Positions 36,240-44,543 of a stretch of 64,000 bases of DNA are shown here, piece after piece. The stretch covers positions 62,001-126,000 of the forward strand of contig NZ_BMSK01000007.1 in assembly GCF_014649115.1 (NCBI RefSeq). Reading direction: 5' to 3'. The notes under the pieces are model-generated. The model saw only the letters and a program-made list of their open reading frames with translations, was not told the origin of the DNA and ran no database searches. Made by a program: the position numbers and the translations under genes. The stretch is from Streptomyces eurythermus. Its GTDB lineage: Bacteria > Actinomycetota > Actinomycetes > Streptomycetales > Streptomycetaceae. Each line of letters starts with the position of its first letter. Position 1 is the first letter of the stretch.

Positions 36240-38090
36240 TCAGGTGCCGGGGTGGACCAGCGTGTACTCGGTGCCGAGGGCCTTGGTACCGGTGTCGGCG
36301 TACAGCGTGACCTCCCCGTCGGACCAGCACACGACGAGGTCGTCGGCCGGGCCGTCGTGGCGGAAGGCGCCGGCGGTCAGCACCCGGGCCCGCTGCCACA
36401 GGCTGTTCGGGCCGCGCAGACGGGTCTTGGTGCCGGGTCCCGCGGCCGAGGTGCCGGCGTAGGTGTCGAGCGCGCCGTCCGCCCAGCGCACCAGCAGGTC
36501 CCCGACGGCCGTACCGCCGAAGTCGCCGCCGGTCAGCAGGGCCGCCTTGGTCCAGGTGCCGTCCGCGGGCAGGAGCCGGGTGCCGGTGCCGAGGCCGCCG
36601 GTGCCCACCTGCGGATACAGGGAGAGCCCGCCGTCGGCCCAGCGGACCAGCAGGCCGGTGCCCCCGTCGTCCCGGAACGCCCCGGCGGTGAACTGGGCGG
36701 CGTTCTTCCACGTGGAGCCGGGCGCCGCCATCCGGACCTCCCGGCCGAGGCCCGAGGGGCCGGGCTGCGGGTAGAGGGTGACCTCGCCGTCGGACCAGCG
36801 CACCAGCAGCCCCGCCCGCCGGGCACCGGCGAAGGCGCCGCCGGCCACCGTACGGGCGTGGGTCCAGGTGGAGTTGGCCGGCCGCAGTCGCTTCTCGGCC
36901 CCGAACCCGCCCTTGCCGTCGCCCGGGTACAGGGTGACTCCGCCGTCGGACCACACCACCAGCAGATCGCCGTGCCGGTCACCGGTGTACTCGCCCGACG
37001 CCGTGAACGCGGCCTTGCGCCAGCGCCCGGCGCCGCCCGGCAGGCTGCCGCTCAGGCCCCGGTACGGAGGCAGGTCGGCGGGCGGGGCCTGATCGGCGAC
37101 GGCGCGGGCGAGGAGGTTCGCGGCGTCGGCGCCGAACGCGGTGGCGTAGCTGATGTAGTCCACGTTGGCGTCGTTGCCGCCGCCGTTGTAGCCGCCGAGG
37201 TTGCCGATGACGTGGCCGGTGCGGGCGTCGTCCTTGTAGTCGGTGATCCACGGGCTGCCGGACACCCCGCCGTAGTAGCCGCCGCAGGTCATCGACAGCT
37301 GCCGGTACCCGCGCAACTGGCTGGTGGGAACCGTGCACTTGACCGCGCGTCCGGCGCTGTTGTGCCGGTGGGAGGGGTAGCCGACGACGGTGACGCCCCG
37401 GTGGGTGTAGCCGGCGGGCCGGGTGAAGGTCAGTCCGCCGCCCACCGCGTCCTGGAGGGACTTGCCCCACTGGTTGGCCGAGACCCGGGCGAACGCGGTG
37501 TCCAGGTCGGAGGCGGCCTTCTTGGTGGTGGACGAGCCCCGGTCGGGCACGTACCGCGGGTCCGTGAAGATGCGCTTGATGTGGAAGATGCCGTACGGCT
37601 GCCGGTCCGGGGCCGCGCCCTTCACGAACTTCGGGACGAAGATGTAGTCGCCCGTCATGCTCCGCGCGCAGTGGGCCGCGGTGAGCACGATGTTCCGGGC
37701 CTTGGTGTCGATGACGCTGCCGGTGCAGTGCCAGGTGGTGCCGCGCGGCCCGTCGGAGCCGAAGAACGTGCCGACCAGCCGGGTGCCCTGGAACAGGGTG
37801 CCCTTCGGCCGGGCCGCCGCGGCCGTCGCGGCCGACGGTGTCGTCGGGGCGTGCCGCAGCGCGTCGAGCGGCCGGGCGGCGGCCATGCGCTCGGCGGTCC
37901 AGAAACGCGCCGCCTGCCGCGCCTCCTGCCCGGCGGCCGGCGCGGGCGCCCCGGCGTGCGCGGCCGGTACCGCGACCACGGCCGGCACCGCGCAGAGCAG
38001 GGCGACGACCACCCGGCGCCAGCCACGCGCGGAGGGTCTTCCGGGCGGGTCCGGATGCCCGCAGGAGTCCGGGTTTCGGTACGAGAACAC
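36240..38090 (-). CDS. Secreted trypsin-fold protease with five C-terminal propeller-like repeats
   Basis: A 616-residue secreted protein. The GTG at 38090 has GGGGGA upstream and gives a signal peptide (ARGWRRVVVALLCAVPAVVA) within the first 50 residues; the longer frame from 38171 has none. The protease domain has LTAAHC, LDTAFARV and GVSGSPW (catalytic Ser), as in glutamyl-endopeptidase-like S1B proteins. From about residue 345 there are five repeats of about 49 residues with WSDGxVTLYP then GxGGxG, like FG-GAP/VCBS beta-propeller units. These probably bind a surface or substrate, perhaps with calcium. Confidence 0.85.
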   Translation of the reverse strand: MFSYRNPDSCGHPDPPGRPSARGWRRVVVALLCAVPAVVAVPAAHAGAPAPAAGQEARQAARFWTAERMAAARPLDALRHAPTTPSAATAAAARPKGTLFQGTRLVGTFFGSDGPRGTTWHCTGSVIDTKARNIVLTAAHCARSMTGDYIFVPKFVKGAAPDRQPYGIFHIKRIFTDPRYVPDRGSSTTKKAASDLDTAFARVSANQWGKSLQDAVGGGLTFTRPAGYTHRGVTVVGYPSHRHNSAGRAVKCTVPTSQLRGYRQLSMTCGGYYGGVSGSPWITDYKDDARTGHVIGNLGGYNGGGNDANVDYISYATAFGADAANLLARAVADQAPPADLPPYRGLSGSLPGGAGRWRKAAFTASGEYTGDRHGDLLVVWSDGGVTLYPGDGKGGFGAEKRLRPANSTWTHARTVAGGAFAGARRAGLLVRWSDGEVTLYPQPGPSGLGREVRMAAPGSTWKNAAQFTAGAFRDDGGTGLLVRWADGGLSLYPQVGTGGLGTGTRLLPADGTWTKAALLTGGDFGGTAVGDLLVRWADGALDTYAGTSAAGPGTKTRLRGPNSLWQRARVLTAGAFRHDGPADDLVVCWSDGEVTLYADTGTKALGTEYTLVHPGT

Positions 38091-38285
38091 TGCTGCTTCC
38101 CCCTGGTCGATGGAGCGGACCGGGGCGCGGCGGTGCGGTGTGCCGCGGTGCCGCGCTGGTCGGGCGCGCACCGAGGGCTCGTCGCGGAAGTCCCCCGATC
38201 ATGCGCGGTGATCTTCGCACAAGCGAGCGAAACGGGCCAACTTCCCGCCCCGACCGGCGTTCTGTCCGGCTTTCCGACCGGCTTT

Positions 38286-39494
38286 CTACTGCCGGTACCC
38301 GGCGAGGAACCTGCCGATCCGGCCGATGGCCGCCTCCAGGTCCTCCGCGTACGGCAGGGTCAGGATGCGGAAGTGGTCGGGCGCGGGCCAGTTGAAGCCG
38401 GTGCCCTGGACCACCTGGATCTTCTCCCGCAGCAGCAGGTCCAGGACGAACTTCTCGTCGTCGTGGATCGGGTGCACCTTGGGATCGATGCGCGGGAAGG
38501 CGTACAGCGCGCCCTTGGGCTTGACGCAGGACACGCCGGGGATCTCGTTGAGCTTCTCCCAGGCCACGGTCCGCTGCTCGTGCAACCGGCCGCCGGGCCG
38601 GGTCAGTTCGCGGATGGACTGGCGTCCGCCGAGCGCGGCCTGGATGGCGTACTGCGCGGGCGCGTTGGCGCACAGCCGCATGGAGGCCAGCATGGTCAGG
38701 CCCTCCAGGTAGTCCTTGGCGTGCTGCTTGGGACCGGTGACGACCAGCCAGCCGGAGCGGAAGCCCGCCACCCGGTAGGTCTTGGACAGCCCGCAGAAGG
38801 TGAGGACGACCAGGTCGGGGGCGAGCGCGGCGGCCGAGTGGTGCACGGCGTCGTCGTACAGGATCTGGTCGTAGATCTCGTCGGCGAACACCATCAGGCC
38901 GTGCCGGCGGGCGAGATCGAGGATGCCCTCGACGATCTCCTTCGGATAGACCGCGCCCGTCGGGTTGTTGGGGTTGATGATGACCACGGCCTTGGTGCGG
39001 TCGGTGATCTTCGCGGCCATGTCGGCCAGGTCGGGGTTCCAGTCGGCTTGTTCGTCGCACAGGTAGTGCACGGCCTTGCCGCCGGCCAGCGTGGTGGCGG
39101 CCGTCCACAGCGGGAAGTCCGGCGCCGGGACGAGGATCTCGTCGCCGTCCTCCACCAGCGCCTGGACGGCCATGGAGACCAGTTCCGAGACGCCGTTGCC
39201 CAGGAAGACGTCGTCCACGTCGACGTCCAGGCCCAGGGTCTGGTAGCGCTGGGCGACCGCGCGGCGGGCGGAGAGGACGCCCCGGGAGTCGGTGTAGCCG
39301 TGCGCCCGCGGCAGCATCCGGATCATGTCCTGGAGGATCTCCTCCGGCGCCTCGAAGCCGAAGGCCGCGGGGTTGCCGGTGTTCAGGCGCAGCACGCTGT
39401 GCCCCGCCTCCTCCAGCGCGTTGGCGTGCTCGATCACCGGGCCGCGGATCTCGTAGCACACCTCGCTGAGCTTGTTGGACTGCCGGAACTCCAT
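38286..39494 (-). CDS. alaA: Alanine aminotransferase AlaA-type (class I/II PLP)
   Basis: A 402-residue fold-type I aminotransferase. PLP motifs: NPNNPTGAVY near residue 173, ADEIYDQILYD near 205, and the Schiff-base lysine in GLSKTYRVAGFRSGW near 236. The N-terminus MEFRQSNKLSEVCYEIRGPV matches AlaA (glutamate-pyruvate aminotransferase). GGAGG precedes the ATG. It diverges from the HxlR gene, with inverted half-sites between them. Confidence 0.92.
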   Translation of the reverse strand: MEFRQSNKLSEVCYEIRGPVIEHANALEEAGHSVLRLNTGNPAAFGFEAPEEILQDMIRMLPRAHGYTDSRGVLSARRAVAQRYQTLGLDVDVDDVFLGNGVSELVSMAVQALVEDGDEILVPAPDFPLWTAATTLAGGKAVHYLCDEQADWNPDLADMAAKITDRTKAVVIINPNNPTGAVYPKEIVEGILDLARRHGLMVFADEIYDQILYDDAVHHSAAALAPDLVVLTFCGLSKTYRVAGFRSGWLVVTGPKQHAKDYLEGLTMLASMRLCANAPAQYAIQAALGGRQSIRELTRPGGRLHEQRTVAWEKLNEIPGVSCVKPKGALYAFPRIDPKVHPIHDDEKFVLDLLLREKIQVVQGTGFNWPAPDHFRILTLPYAEDLEAAIGRIGRFLAGYRQ

Positions 39495-39518
39495 GGGCCC
39501 CTCCGGAAACTCGTGTTG

Positions 39519-39568
39519 CTTGGTTTTACCAAGTGAGAGCTTGGAAAGTCCAACAACGCGTCTACACT
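39519..39568. promoter_or_regulatory. Three CTTGG/CCAAG half-sites and HxlR-gene promoter
   Basis: CTTGG (39519-39523), CCAAG (39529-39533) and CTTGG (39540-39544) alternate in orientation at 10-11 bp steps. The last overlaps TTGGAA (39541-39546), the -35 of a promoter with a 16-bp spacer and TACACT (39563-39568). The -10 ends 7 bp before the HxlR-type ATG, so that mRNA should be leaderless. Autoregulation by the HxlR protein is likely. Confidence 0.55.
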
Positions 39569-39575
39569 GCGTCGC

Positions 39576-40202
39576 ATGTCACCTCGCCGAAGCTACGACC
39601 AGTACTGTTCCGCGGCCCGCGCCCTCGATCTGGTCGGCGACCGCTGGACCCTGCTGATCGTCCGGGAGCTGCTCGCCGGTCCCCGCCGCTACACGGACCT
39701 GCACGCGGACCTGCCCGGCGTGAGCACGGACGTACTCGCCTCACGGTTGAAGGAGATGGAACGCGACGGTCTGACCACCCGGCGCCGGCTGCCCCCGCCG
39801 GGCGCCGCGTACGTGTACGAACTCACTCCCCGTGGCCGCGAGTTGTTGCCGGTCCTCCAGGCGCTCGGTAGCTGGGGCGCGCGGGAACTGGGCGAGCGCA
39901 GGCCCACCGACGCCGTGCGGGCGCACTGGTTCGCGTTGCCGCTGCTGCGCGCGTTGGAGGGCGAGGGTGTCCTCGAAGTGTGCCTGGAGGAAGGGGAGTT
40001 CCACCTCCACGTCGGCGCCGAGGAGGGACCGGTCTACGGCGACGGGCCCGCCCCCGGTCCGGCCGACGCCCGCCTGGTGATGGACGCGGTGACCTGCGAG
40101 GCCGTCGCCCGCGGCGAACTGGCCCTGCCGGACGCGGTCCGGGACGGGCGGGTGACGGTGACCGGCGAGGGCACACTCGCCAAGGCACTGCGCGAGGCGT
40201 GA
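39576..40202 (+). CDS. HxlR-family transcriptional regulator
   Basis: A 208-residue winged-helix regulator. SAARALDLVGDRWTLLIVRE at the N-terminus is the HxlR signature (the Cys here is at position 11, CSAARAL), followed by VSTDVLASRLKEMERDGL, the recognition helix. The C-terminal 90 residues (HWFALPLLRALEGEG) resemble the SCP2-like domain found in long HxlR proteins. No ribosome site is visible and the promoter suggests a leaderless message. Target unknown; the divergent alaA is the nearest candidate. Confidence 0.88.
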   Translation: MSPRRSYDQYCSAARALDLVGDRWTLLIVRELLAGPRRYTDLHADLPGVSTDVLASRLKEMERDGLTTRRRLPPPGAAYVYELTPRGRELLPVLQALGSWGARELGERRPTDAVRAHWFALPLLRALEGEGVLEVCLEEGEFHLHVGAEEGPVYGDGPAPGPADARLVMDAVTCEAVARGELALPDAVRDGRVTVTGEGTLAKALREA

Positions 40203-40208
40203 CGCGGG

Positions 40209-40325
40209 GAGCGGCGGCCGGAGTGGCAAAGGGCGCCGCGGCCCGGTGGTGGCGGCCGGAGTGATCAAGGGCGCCGCGGCCCGGTGTGGCGGCCGGAGTG
40301 ATCAAGGGTGCTGCCGCCCGGCGCG
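40209..40325. repeat. Three tandem repeats of 37-40 bp
   Basis: GGCGGCCGGAGTG(G/A)(T)CAAGGG(C/T)GC, followed by CGCGGCCCGGTG, occurs three times in a row downstream of the HxlR gene and just before its terminator. The function is unknown. Confidence 0.65.
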
Positions 40326-40333
40326 GCAAAGAC

Positions 40334-40360
40334 GAAGGCCCGCCGGAGCGGCGGGCCTTC
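40334..40360. terminator. Bidirectional terminator
   Basis: An 11-bp perfect stem (40334-40344 with 40350-40360, loop 5) lies between the convergent HxlR and membrane-protein genes. Confidence 0.8.
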
Positions 40361-40384
40361 ACGGTATCTCGGGGATCGTACGGA

Positions 40385-41182
40385 TCAGGCGCCCGGTGGC
40401 ACCCGGGACGGCCGGCCCGACCCGCGCGTCAGCGCGTAGCCGCCGATGCCGGCCAGCGCGGCCAGCACACCGCCGATGCCGGTCCACACCCAGCGGTCCG
40501 ACCACCAGCCGGACGACCAGCCGTCACGGCCGAAGCTGGACAGCACGGCCTCCTTCGAACCGTCCTTCTCCTCACCGGACTTGACGGCGATACCCGGGAC
40601 GAGCGGCTTGCCCAGCGAGCCGTCGACCGCCGCCGCGCCGCCGATGTCCTTGGAGTCGACGCGCACTTCGGCGCCGACCGGCTGGCCGAGGTCGGAGTCG
40701 GCGAGGTCCACCACCGTCAGCCGGATGTAGTACGTGCCCGGCAGCGGGTCGTTGGCCCACGGCTCCGACCAGCCGCGCACCGTTCGCAGCACACAGGCAA
40801 GTTCGACGGAGCCGGCGTCGGACGCGGCGGTGCGCGACTGGGCGCCGTACTGGCATGCCTGGCGGCGCCGCAGCCCGTCGTACACATCGAGCTGCCAGGT
40901 CTCGGCGCCGTGCCTGGCCGGGAGCTTCACCGTCGCCTTGACGGTGGGGCGCTGCCCGGTGTCCGCCGGGAAGGACCAGTACAGGTAGTCGCCGGTGGAG
41001 CCGGAGGCGGTGGCCCGCTCGCCCTGCTCGATCTCCGCCGCCGTACGGAACGAGGTGCCCGCCTGGGTGGGCGCGTCGTCGTCGGCCGAGGCGCTCGGCG
41101 AGGGCGAGGAGTCCGCGGCGGCCGGCCCCGCGGCCAGCCCCAGCGCCAGCAGCGCGGCGCCCAGCACTCGTGTGATCCGCAT
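40385..41182 (-). CDS. Exported membrane-anchored protein paired with VWA protein
   Basis: A 265-residue protein with a signal peptide (MRITRVLGAALLALGLAAGP) and a single C-terminal membrane anchor (WVWTGIGGVLAALAGIGGYA). The extracellular part is a beta-rich domain (TGDYLYWSFPADTGQRPTV, YYIRLTVVDLAD) similar to the domain in the C-terminal half of its upstream partner. The two genes overlap by one base (TGATG), so they are co-translated and probably act together at the cell surface. The function is not known. Confidence 0.75.
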   Translation of the reverse strand: MRITRVLGAALLALGLAAGPAAADSSPSPSASADDDAPTQAGTSFRTAAEIEQGERATASGSTGDYLYWSFPADTGQRPTVKATVKLPARHGAETWQLDVYDGLRRRQACQYGAQSRTAASDAGSVELACVLRTVRGWSEPWANDPLPGTYYIRLTVVDLADSDLGQPVGAEVRVDSKDIGGAAAVDGSLGKPLVPGIAVKSGEEKDGSKEAVLSSFGRDGWSSGWWSDRWVWTGIGGVLAALAGIGGYALTRGSGRPSRVPPGA

Positions 41183-42444
41183 CAGTTCGTCCTCCAGACC
41201 GAGACCCGCCAGCGCGACAGCCAGCCCCACAGCAGACCCGCGAGGAAGCCGGCCAGCACCAGGGCACCGAGCAGCCACCAGCCACGGCCGAGACCGAAGG
41301 CGGCCACATCGCGGTGGCCCGAGGGGCCGTCCACCACGTCGACGGTCAGCTCCAGCGGCAGACCCGGCGTGGTCTTCACGCCCGAGGCCGCCGAGAAGGA
41401 CTGGGTGACCTGGAGACACACCGTCTCCGCGGGCGCCGAGTCGTCGTCGCTGTCCTGCTTCGGGTAGCGCAGACCGGTGGAGATGACATCCGTACGGCCG
41501 GTGCCCGCGGCCTCGCCGCGCACGATCTCCCGGCCGTGCACGGTCACCGCCCGCAGCAGCACCCCGTAGTGGGGGTTGACGGTCCGGTCGTCCGCCACGC
41601 TCACCGAGGCGCGCAGCTCCTGGCCGGGCTCGACGTCCACCTTGTACCAGCGCTGCTGCCCGAACTCCTCGCGGTCGGTGTAGAGACCGGACTTCAGGAC
41701 GGGGGCCTTCTCGCACCGGTCGGCGCCCTCGGTGGCGACCGGGGTCACCACCGGATCCGCCGCCCGGTCCACCAACTGGCCGACCCGGTCGCTCAGTTCC
41801 TCCTTGTGCCGCACGTCGGTGTAGGTACCGCCGGTGGCGTCCGCGATGCAGCTGAGCTGGGCGCGGGTCTTGGCGTCGGGCACCAGGCCGAGGGTGTCGA
41901 TGGTCAGGCCGATGCCCTTGGCCGCTATCTCCCGGGCCACCTCGCACGGGTCGAGCGGCTGGCAGGTGTCCTCGCCGTCACTGATCAGCACGATACGGCG
42001 GGTGCCGTTGCCGCCGTTCAGATCGTCCGCCGCCTTCAGCAGCGCGGGCCCGATCGGGGTCCAGCCGGTGGGCGACAGCGTGGCCACGGCCGTCTTCGCG
42101 TCGGTCCGGTCCAGCGGGCCCACCGGGTACAGCTGCGCGGTGTCCTTGCAGCCCTCCTTGCGGTCGTTGCCGCGGTAGTTGGCGCCGAGCGTGCGGATAC
42201 CGAGCCGGACCTCCTCGGGCGTCGCGTCCAGCACCTCGTTGAACGCCTGCTTCGCCGCGGCCATCCGGGTGCCGCCGTCGATGTCCCGGGTCCGCATGGA
42301 ACCACTGACGTCCAGCACGAGTTCGACCTTCGGAGCGTCCTGCTCCGTCTCGTCGGCGACCGCGCCGGAGGGGAACGCGATCCCGGCGGTCAGGGCGGCG
42401 AACAGAGCACAGACTCCCACCGCCAGCCGTTGTCTTCTGATCAT
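41182..42444 (-). CDS. von Willebrand factor A domain membrane protein
   Basis: A 420-residue exported protein with a signal peptide (residues 1-30) and a VWA domain starting near residue 38. The MIDAS metal site is visible: DVSGSM, TGWTPIG for the threonine, and VLISDGEDT for the aspartate. A beta-rich domain (RWYKVDVEPGQELRAS) follows, then a C-terminal membrane anchor (WWLLGALVLAGFLAGLLWGW). This type of protein binds ligands through a divalent metal outside the cell. Translationally coupled to the next gene. Confidence 0.85.
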   Translation of the reverse strand: MIRRQRLAVGVCALFAALTAGIAFPSGAVADETEQDAPKVELVLDVSGSMRTRDIDGGTRMAAAKQAFNEVLDATPEEVRLGIRTLGANYRGNDRKEGCKDTAQLYPVGPLDRTDAKTAVATLSPTGWTPIGPALLKAADDLNGGNGTRRIVLISDGEDTCQPLDPCEVAREIAAKGIGLTIDTLGLVPDAKTRAQLSCIADATGGTYTDVRHKEELSDRVGQLVDRAADPVVTPVATEGADRCEKAPVLKSGLYTDREEFGQQRWYKVDVEPGQELRASVSVADDRTVNPHYGVLLRAVTVHGREIVRGEAAGTGRTDVISTGLRYPKQDSDDDSAPAETVCLQVTQSFSAASGVKTTPGLPLELTVDVVDGPSGHRDVAAFGLGRGWWLLGALVLAGFLAGLLWGWLSRWRVSVWRTN

Positions 42445-42568
42445 CGCCGGATCCTATTGATCAGACACGCCGGACTCCAAAACGCCGGGTGGGGGCGGAC
42501 GGTGGGCGCGGGGGGGGCGAGCGGAGCGGGCAGGCCCGGGCCGGCCGGTACCAGGCCGTGCCCGAGGC

Positions 42569-42613
42569 GCTCGCGTAGGCGATGCTCGCGTAGGAGGTGC
42601 TCGCGTGGGTGGC
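42569..42613. repeat. Three 15-bp tandem repeats (GCTCGCGTAGG)
   Basis: Copies at 42569, 42584 and 42599 of GCTCGCGT(A/G)GGnGnn lie in the 237-bp gap between the VWA gene and the siderophore synthetase. The rest of the gap shows no gene. Confidence 0.6.
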
Positions 42614-42681
42614 GCCCGGTGGGGCGGCGCCCCGGGCGGCGGACTCGCCCGGCCGCACCAACCGCCCGGCCCGGCACGTAC

Positions 42682-44208
42682 TCAGCGCGGCACCGATCGC
42701 GGTTGCGGCAGTTCCGTCCAGAGGTCCCCCGTACCGGTGGGGGACAGGCGCATCAGTGTCAGCGCCTTCGCGGGGAGCGGAGCCTCGCGCAGGGCGGGCA
42801 GGTCCGGGGTGGGCGGGAGGCCGGGGAGGGCTGCCTCCAGGGCGGTGGCCAGGGTCCGGGCGGAGCCCGCCGTGCCGGCCAGGGCACCGCACAGCAGGGA
42901 GCCGAAGAGCTTGCGGCGCAGGACGGTCGGGTCGTCGGTGATCAGCCGGCCGGTGAGGGCGGGCGGGGTGATGCCGTGCCGGGACAGCCGGGCGGGGCTG
43001 ACGCGGATGTCGGCCAGATCCCGGTAGACCAGCCGCAGCGGAGTGCCGTCCGCCGCCAGCACCACCAGGAGGTTCTGGCCGTGGGCCTCCAGCGCCACGC
43101 CGAGATCCAGCAGCCGCAGGCCCACCGTGAGCGCCAGCCGGGCGAACTCCGCCAGCCAGCCGGGACGGCCGGGCAGCGGCGTGGTGGCGAGCGCGGCCAC
43201 CGGCACCACCCGTTCACCCGGCCCCGCGTACGTCTCCGGCGACTCACGCAGCAGCGCGGCCAGATCGGGGGAGTGCGCGGTGACCGCCCCGAGCGTGCGG
43301 GTCAGGTGCAGCAGCCCGCCGGTGTGCGCCACCAGCTCCTCGCCGAAGGCGGACAGCGGCGCCGCCGCCCGCACCGAGTACGCGGAGATGTCCCGCACCG
43401 ACGACGTCAGCCGGGCGCTCAGCGCCGTCTTCACATGCGGGCCGCCCGGCAGCGCCAGCGTACGCAGGGACATCAGCGGCCGGGCCGGACCCCACACGTC
43501 GTACGACCGCTTGAGCACATGCGCCGCCTGCCAGGGGTGCACCGGCAGCAACAGCCGCCCACCGTCCAGGAGTTCGGCGGGCCATCGCCCGGACACCAGG
43601 CAGTCGGCCGCCGGTACCGGCACCGTGCCCAGCTCCACCACCGGACCGTGCTCCGGGCCGTACGCCAGCTGCTCCGCCACCGAGAAACCGGGCCGGGACC
43701 GGCAGCCCGGGTGGAACGGGTGCCCGTCGGTCACCCGCCGCTCCCACTCCCAGTCCCTTCCCCCGCCCTCGGCCGGGGGCCACTCGTTCCCCCGTTCCTC
43801 CCGCCGCTCCGCGCCGGCCCGGGACAGCGCCAGCGACGCCACGCTGTGCGCCAGCTCCGCCACGAACCCGGCCGCGCCCGGCCCCCCGAGGGCGTCCATC
43901 AGCCGCGCCGGATCGTCGTACCGCTCCCGGTCCAGGTGTACGGCGGTGACGTACCCGGCGGTGGCGTACGGGTCCGCGTGCGGCCCGCGCAGCCGCCGCC
44001 CGTCGGTCAGGCGCACCGTGAGCCCGTGCGCCCCGGACTCCCGGCCGGCGACGAACGGCAGCGGCTCGTACGCCAGCGCCCGCCACAGCCGGGTCAGCAC
44101 GGCGGCCCGCGCACCGGGCAGCTCCGCCGCGTAACCGGGCAGCAGTTCCGGCCGGACGGCGGCCAGTTCCTCGGCGAACACGGAGTCGGTGGCGGGAGCA
44201 GGGTGCAC
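42682..44208 (-). CDS. IucA/IucC-family NIS siderophore synthetase
   Basis: A 508-residue ATP-dependent synthetase that joins a carboxylic acid (often citrate or a succinyl hydroxamate) to an amine. Family motifs are TDGHPFHPGCRSRPGF (ATP binding), KTALSARLTSSVRDIS, EAHGQNLLV and YRDLADIR. The GTG at 44208 was chosen because CAGGAG lies six bases upstream; the longer frame to 44256 runs into the repeat tract. It diverges from a second NIS synthetase gene; the two may act in sequence, or provide different condensation steps, but no amine-modifying enzymes are present in the window. Confidence 0.88.
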   Translation of the reverse strand: MHPAPATDSVFAEELAAVRPELLPGYAAELPGARAAVLTRLWRALAYEPLPFVAGRESGAHGLTVRLTDGRRLRGPHADPYATAGYVTAVHLDRERYDDPARLMDALGGPGAAGFVAELAHSVASLALSRAGAERREERGNEWPPAEGGGRDWEWERRVTDGHPFHPGCRSRPGFSVAEQLAYGPEHGPVVELGTVPVPAADCLVSGRWPAELLDGGRLLLPVHPWQAAHVLKRSYDVWGPARPLMSLRTLALPGGPHVKTALSARLTSSVRDISAYSVRAAAPLSAFGEELVAHTGGLLHLTRTLGAVTAHSPDLAALLRESPETYAGPGERVVPVAALATTPLPGRPGWLAEFARLALTVGLRLLDLGVALEAHGQNLLVVLAADGTPLRLVYRDLADIRVSPARLSRHGITPPALTGRLITDDPTVLRRKLFGSLLCGALAGTAGSARTLATALEAALPGLPPTPDLPALREAPLPAKALTLMRLSPTGTGDLWTELPQPRSVPR

Positions 44209-44543
44209 GATCGGCTCCTGGGGTAGGCGGGGCACGGCACGATTGTCGGGGACCACCGGGTACGGCAGTGCCGGAACCCGTCGGGTACGGCGGGCCGGGC
44301 GCGTCGGAGACGGTGGTGGTGGGAGCGGTCGGGTACGGCGGTGTCGGGCGTGGCCGGGTACGGCGGTGCCGGGTGTGGCCGGACGGTTGTCGCGGGACCG
44401 GCCGGGTACGGCAGTGCCGGGGTACCCCGCGCGCGGCAGGGGTGGGGAGCGCCGGGCACGGCAGCCATACTGATCGTCCCCGGCTTCCCGCCGACGCGCT
44501 CCGCGTGCGCCGGGACGACCGTGGGCCCCTGGACGACGGACGA
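44209..44543. repeat. Divergent intergenic region with GGGTACGGC minisatellite
   Basis: The 335-bp gap between the two synthetase starts is filled by irregular copies of (C/T)CGGGTACGGC(G/A)GTGnCGG, at least six between about 44261 and 44420. No palindrome resembling the 19-bp DmdR1 iron box was seen. The repeat may affect spacing of the divergent promoters. Confidence 0.65.

Noticed and set aside
35817..39536. 1239-residue plus frame
   Set aside because: Runs antisense through a lipoprotein, a protease and an aminotransferase, all clearly recognised on the minus strand.
44257..44543. N-terminal extension of the rightward siderophore synthetase
   Set aside because: The open frame through the minisatellite encodes Gly/Arg-rich sequence unlike the family; the start was placed after the repeats.
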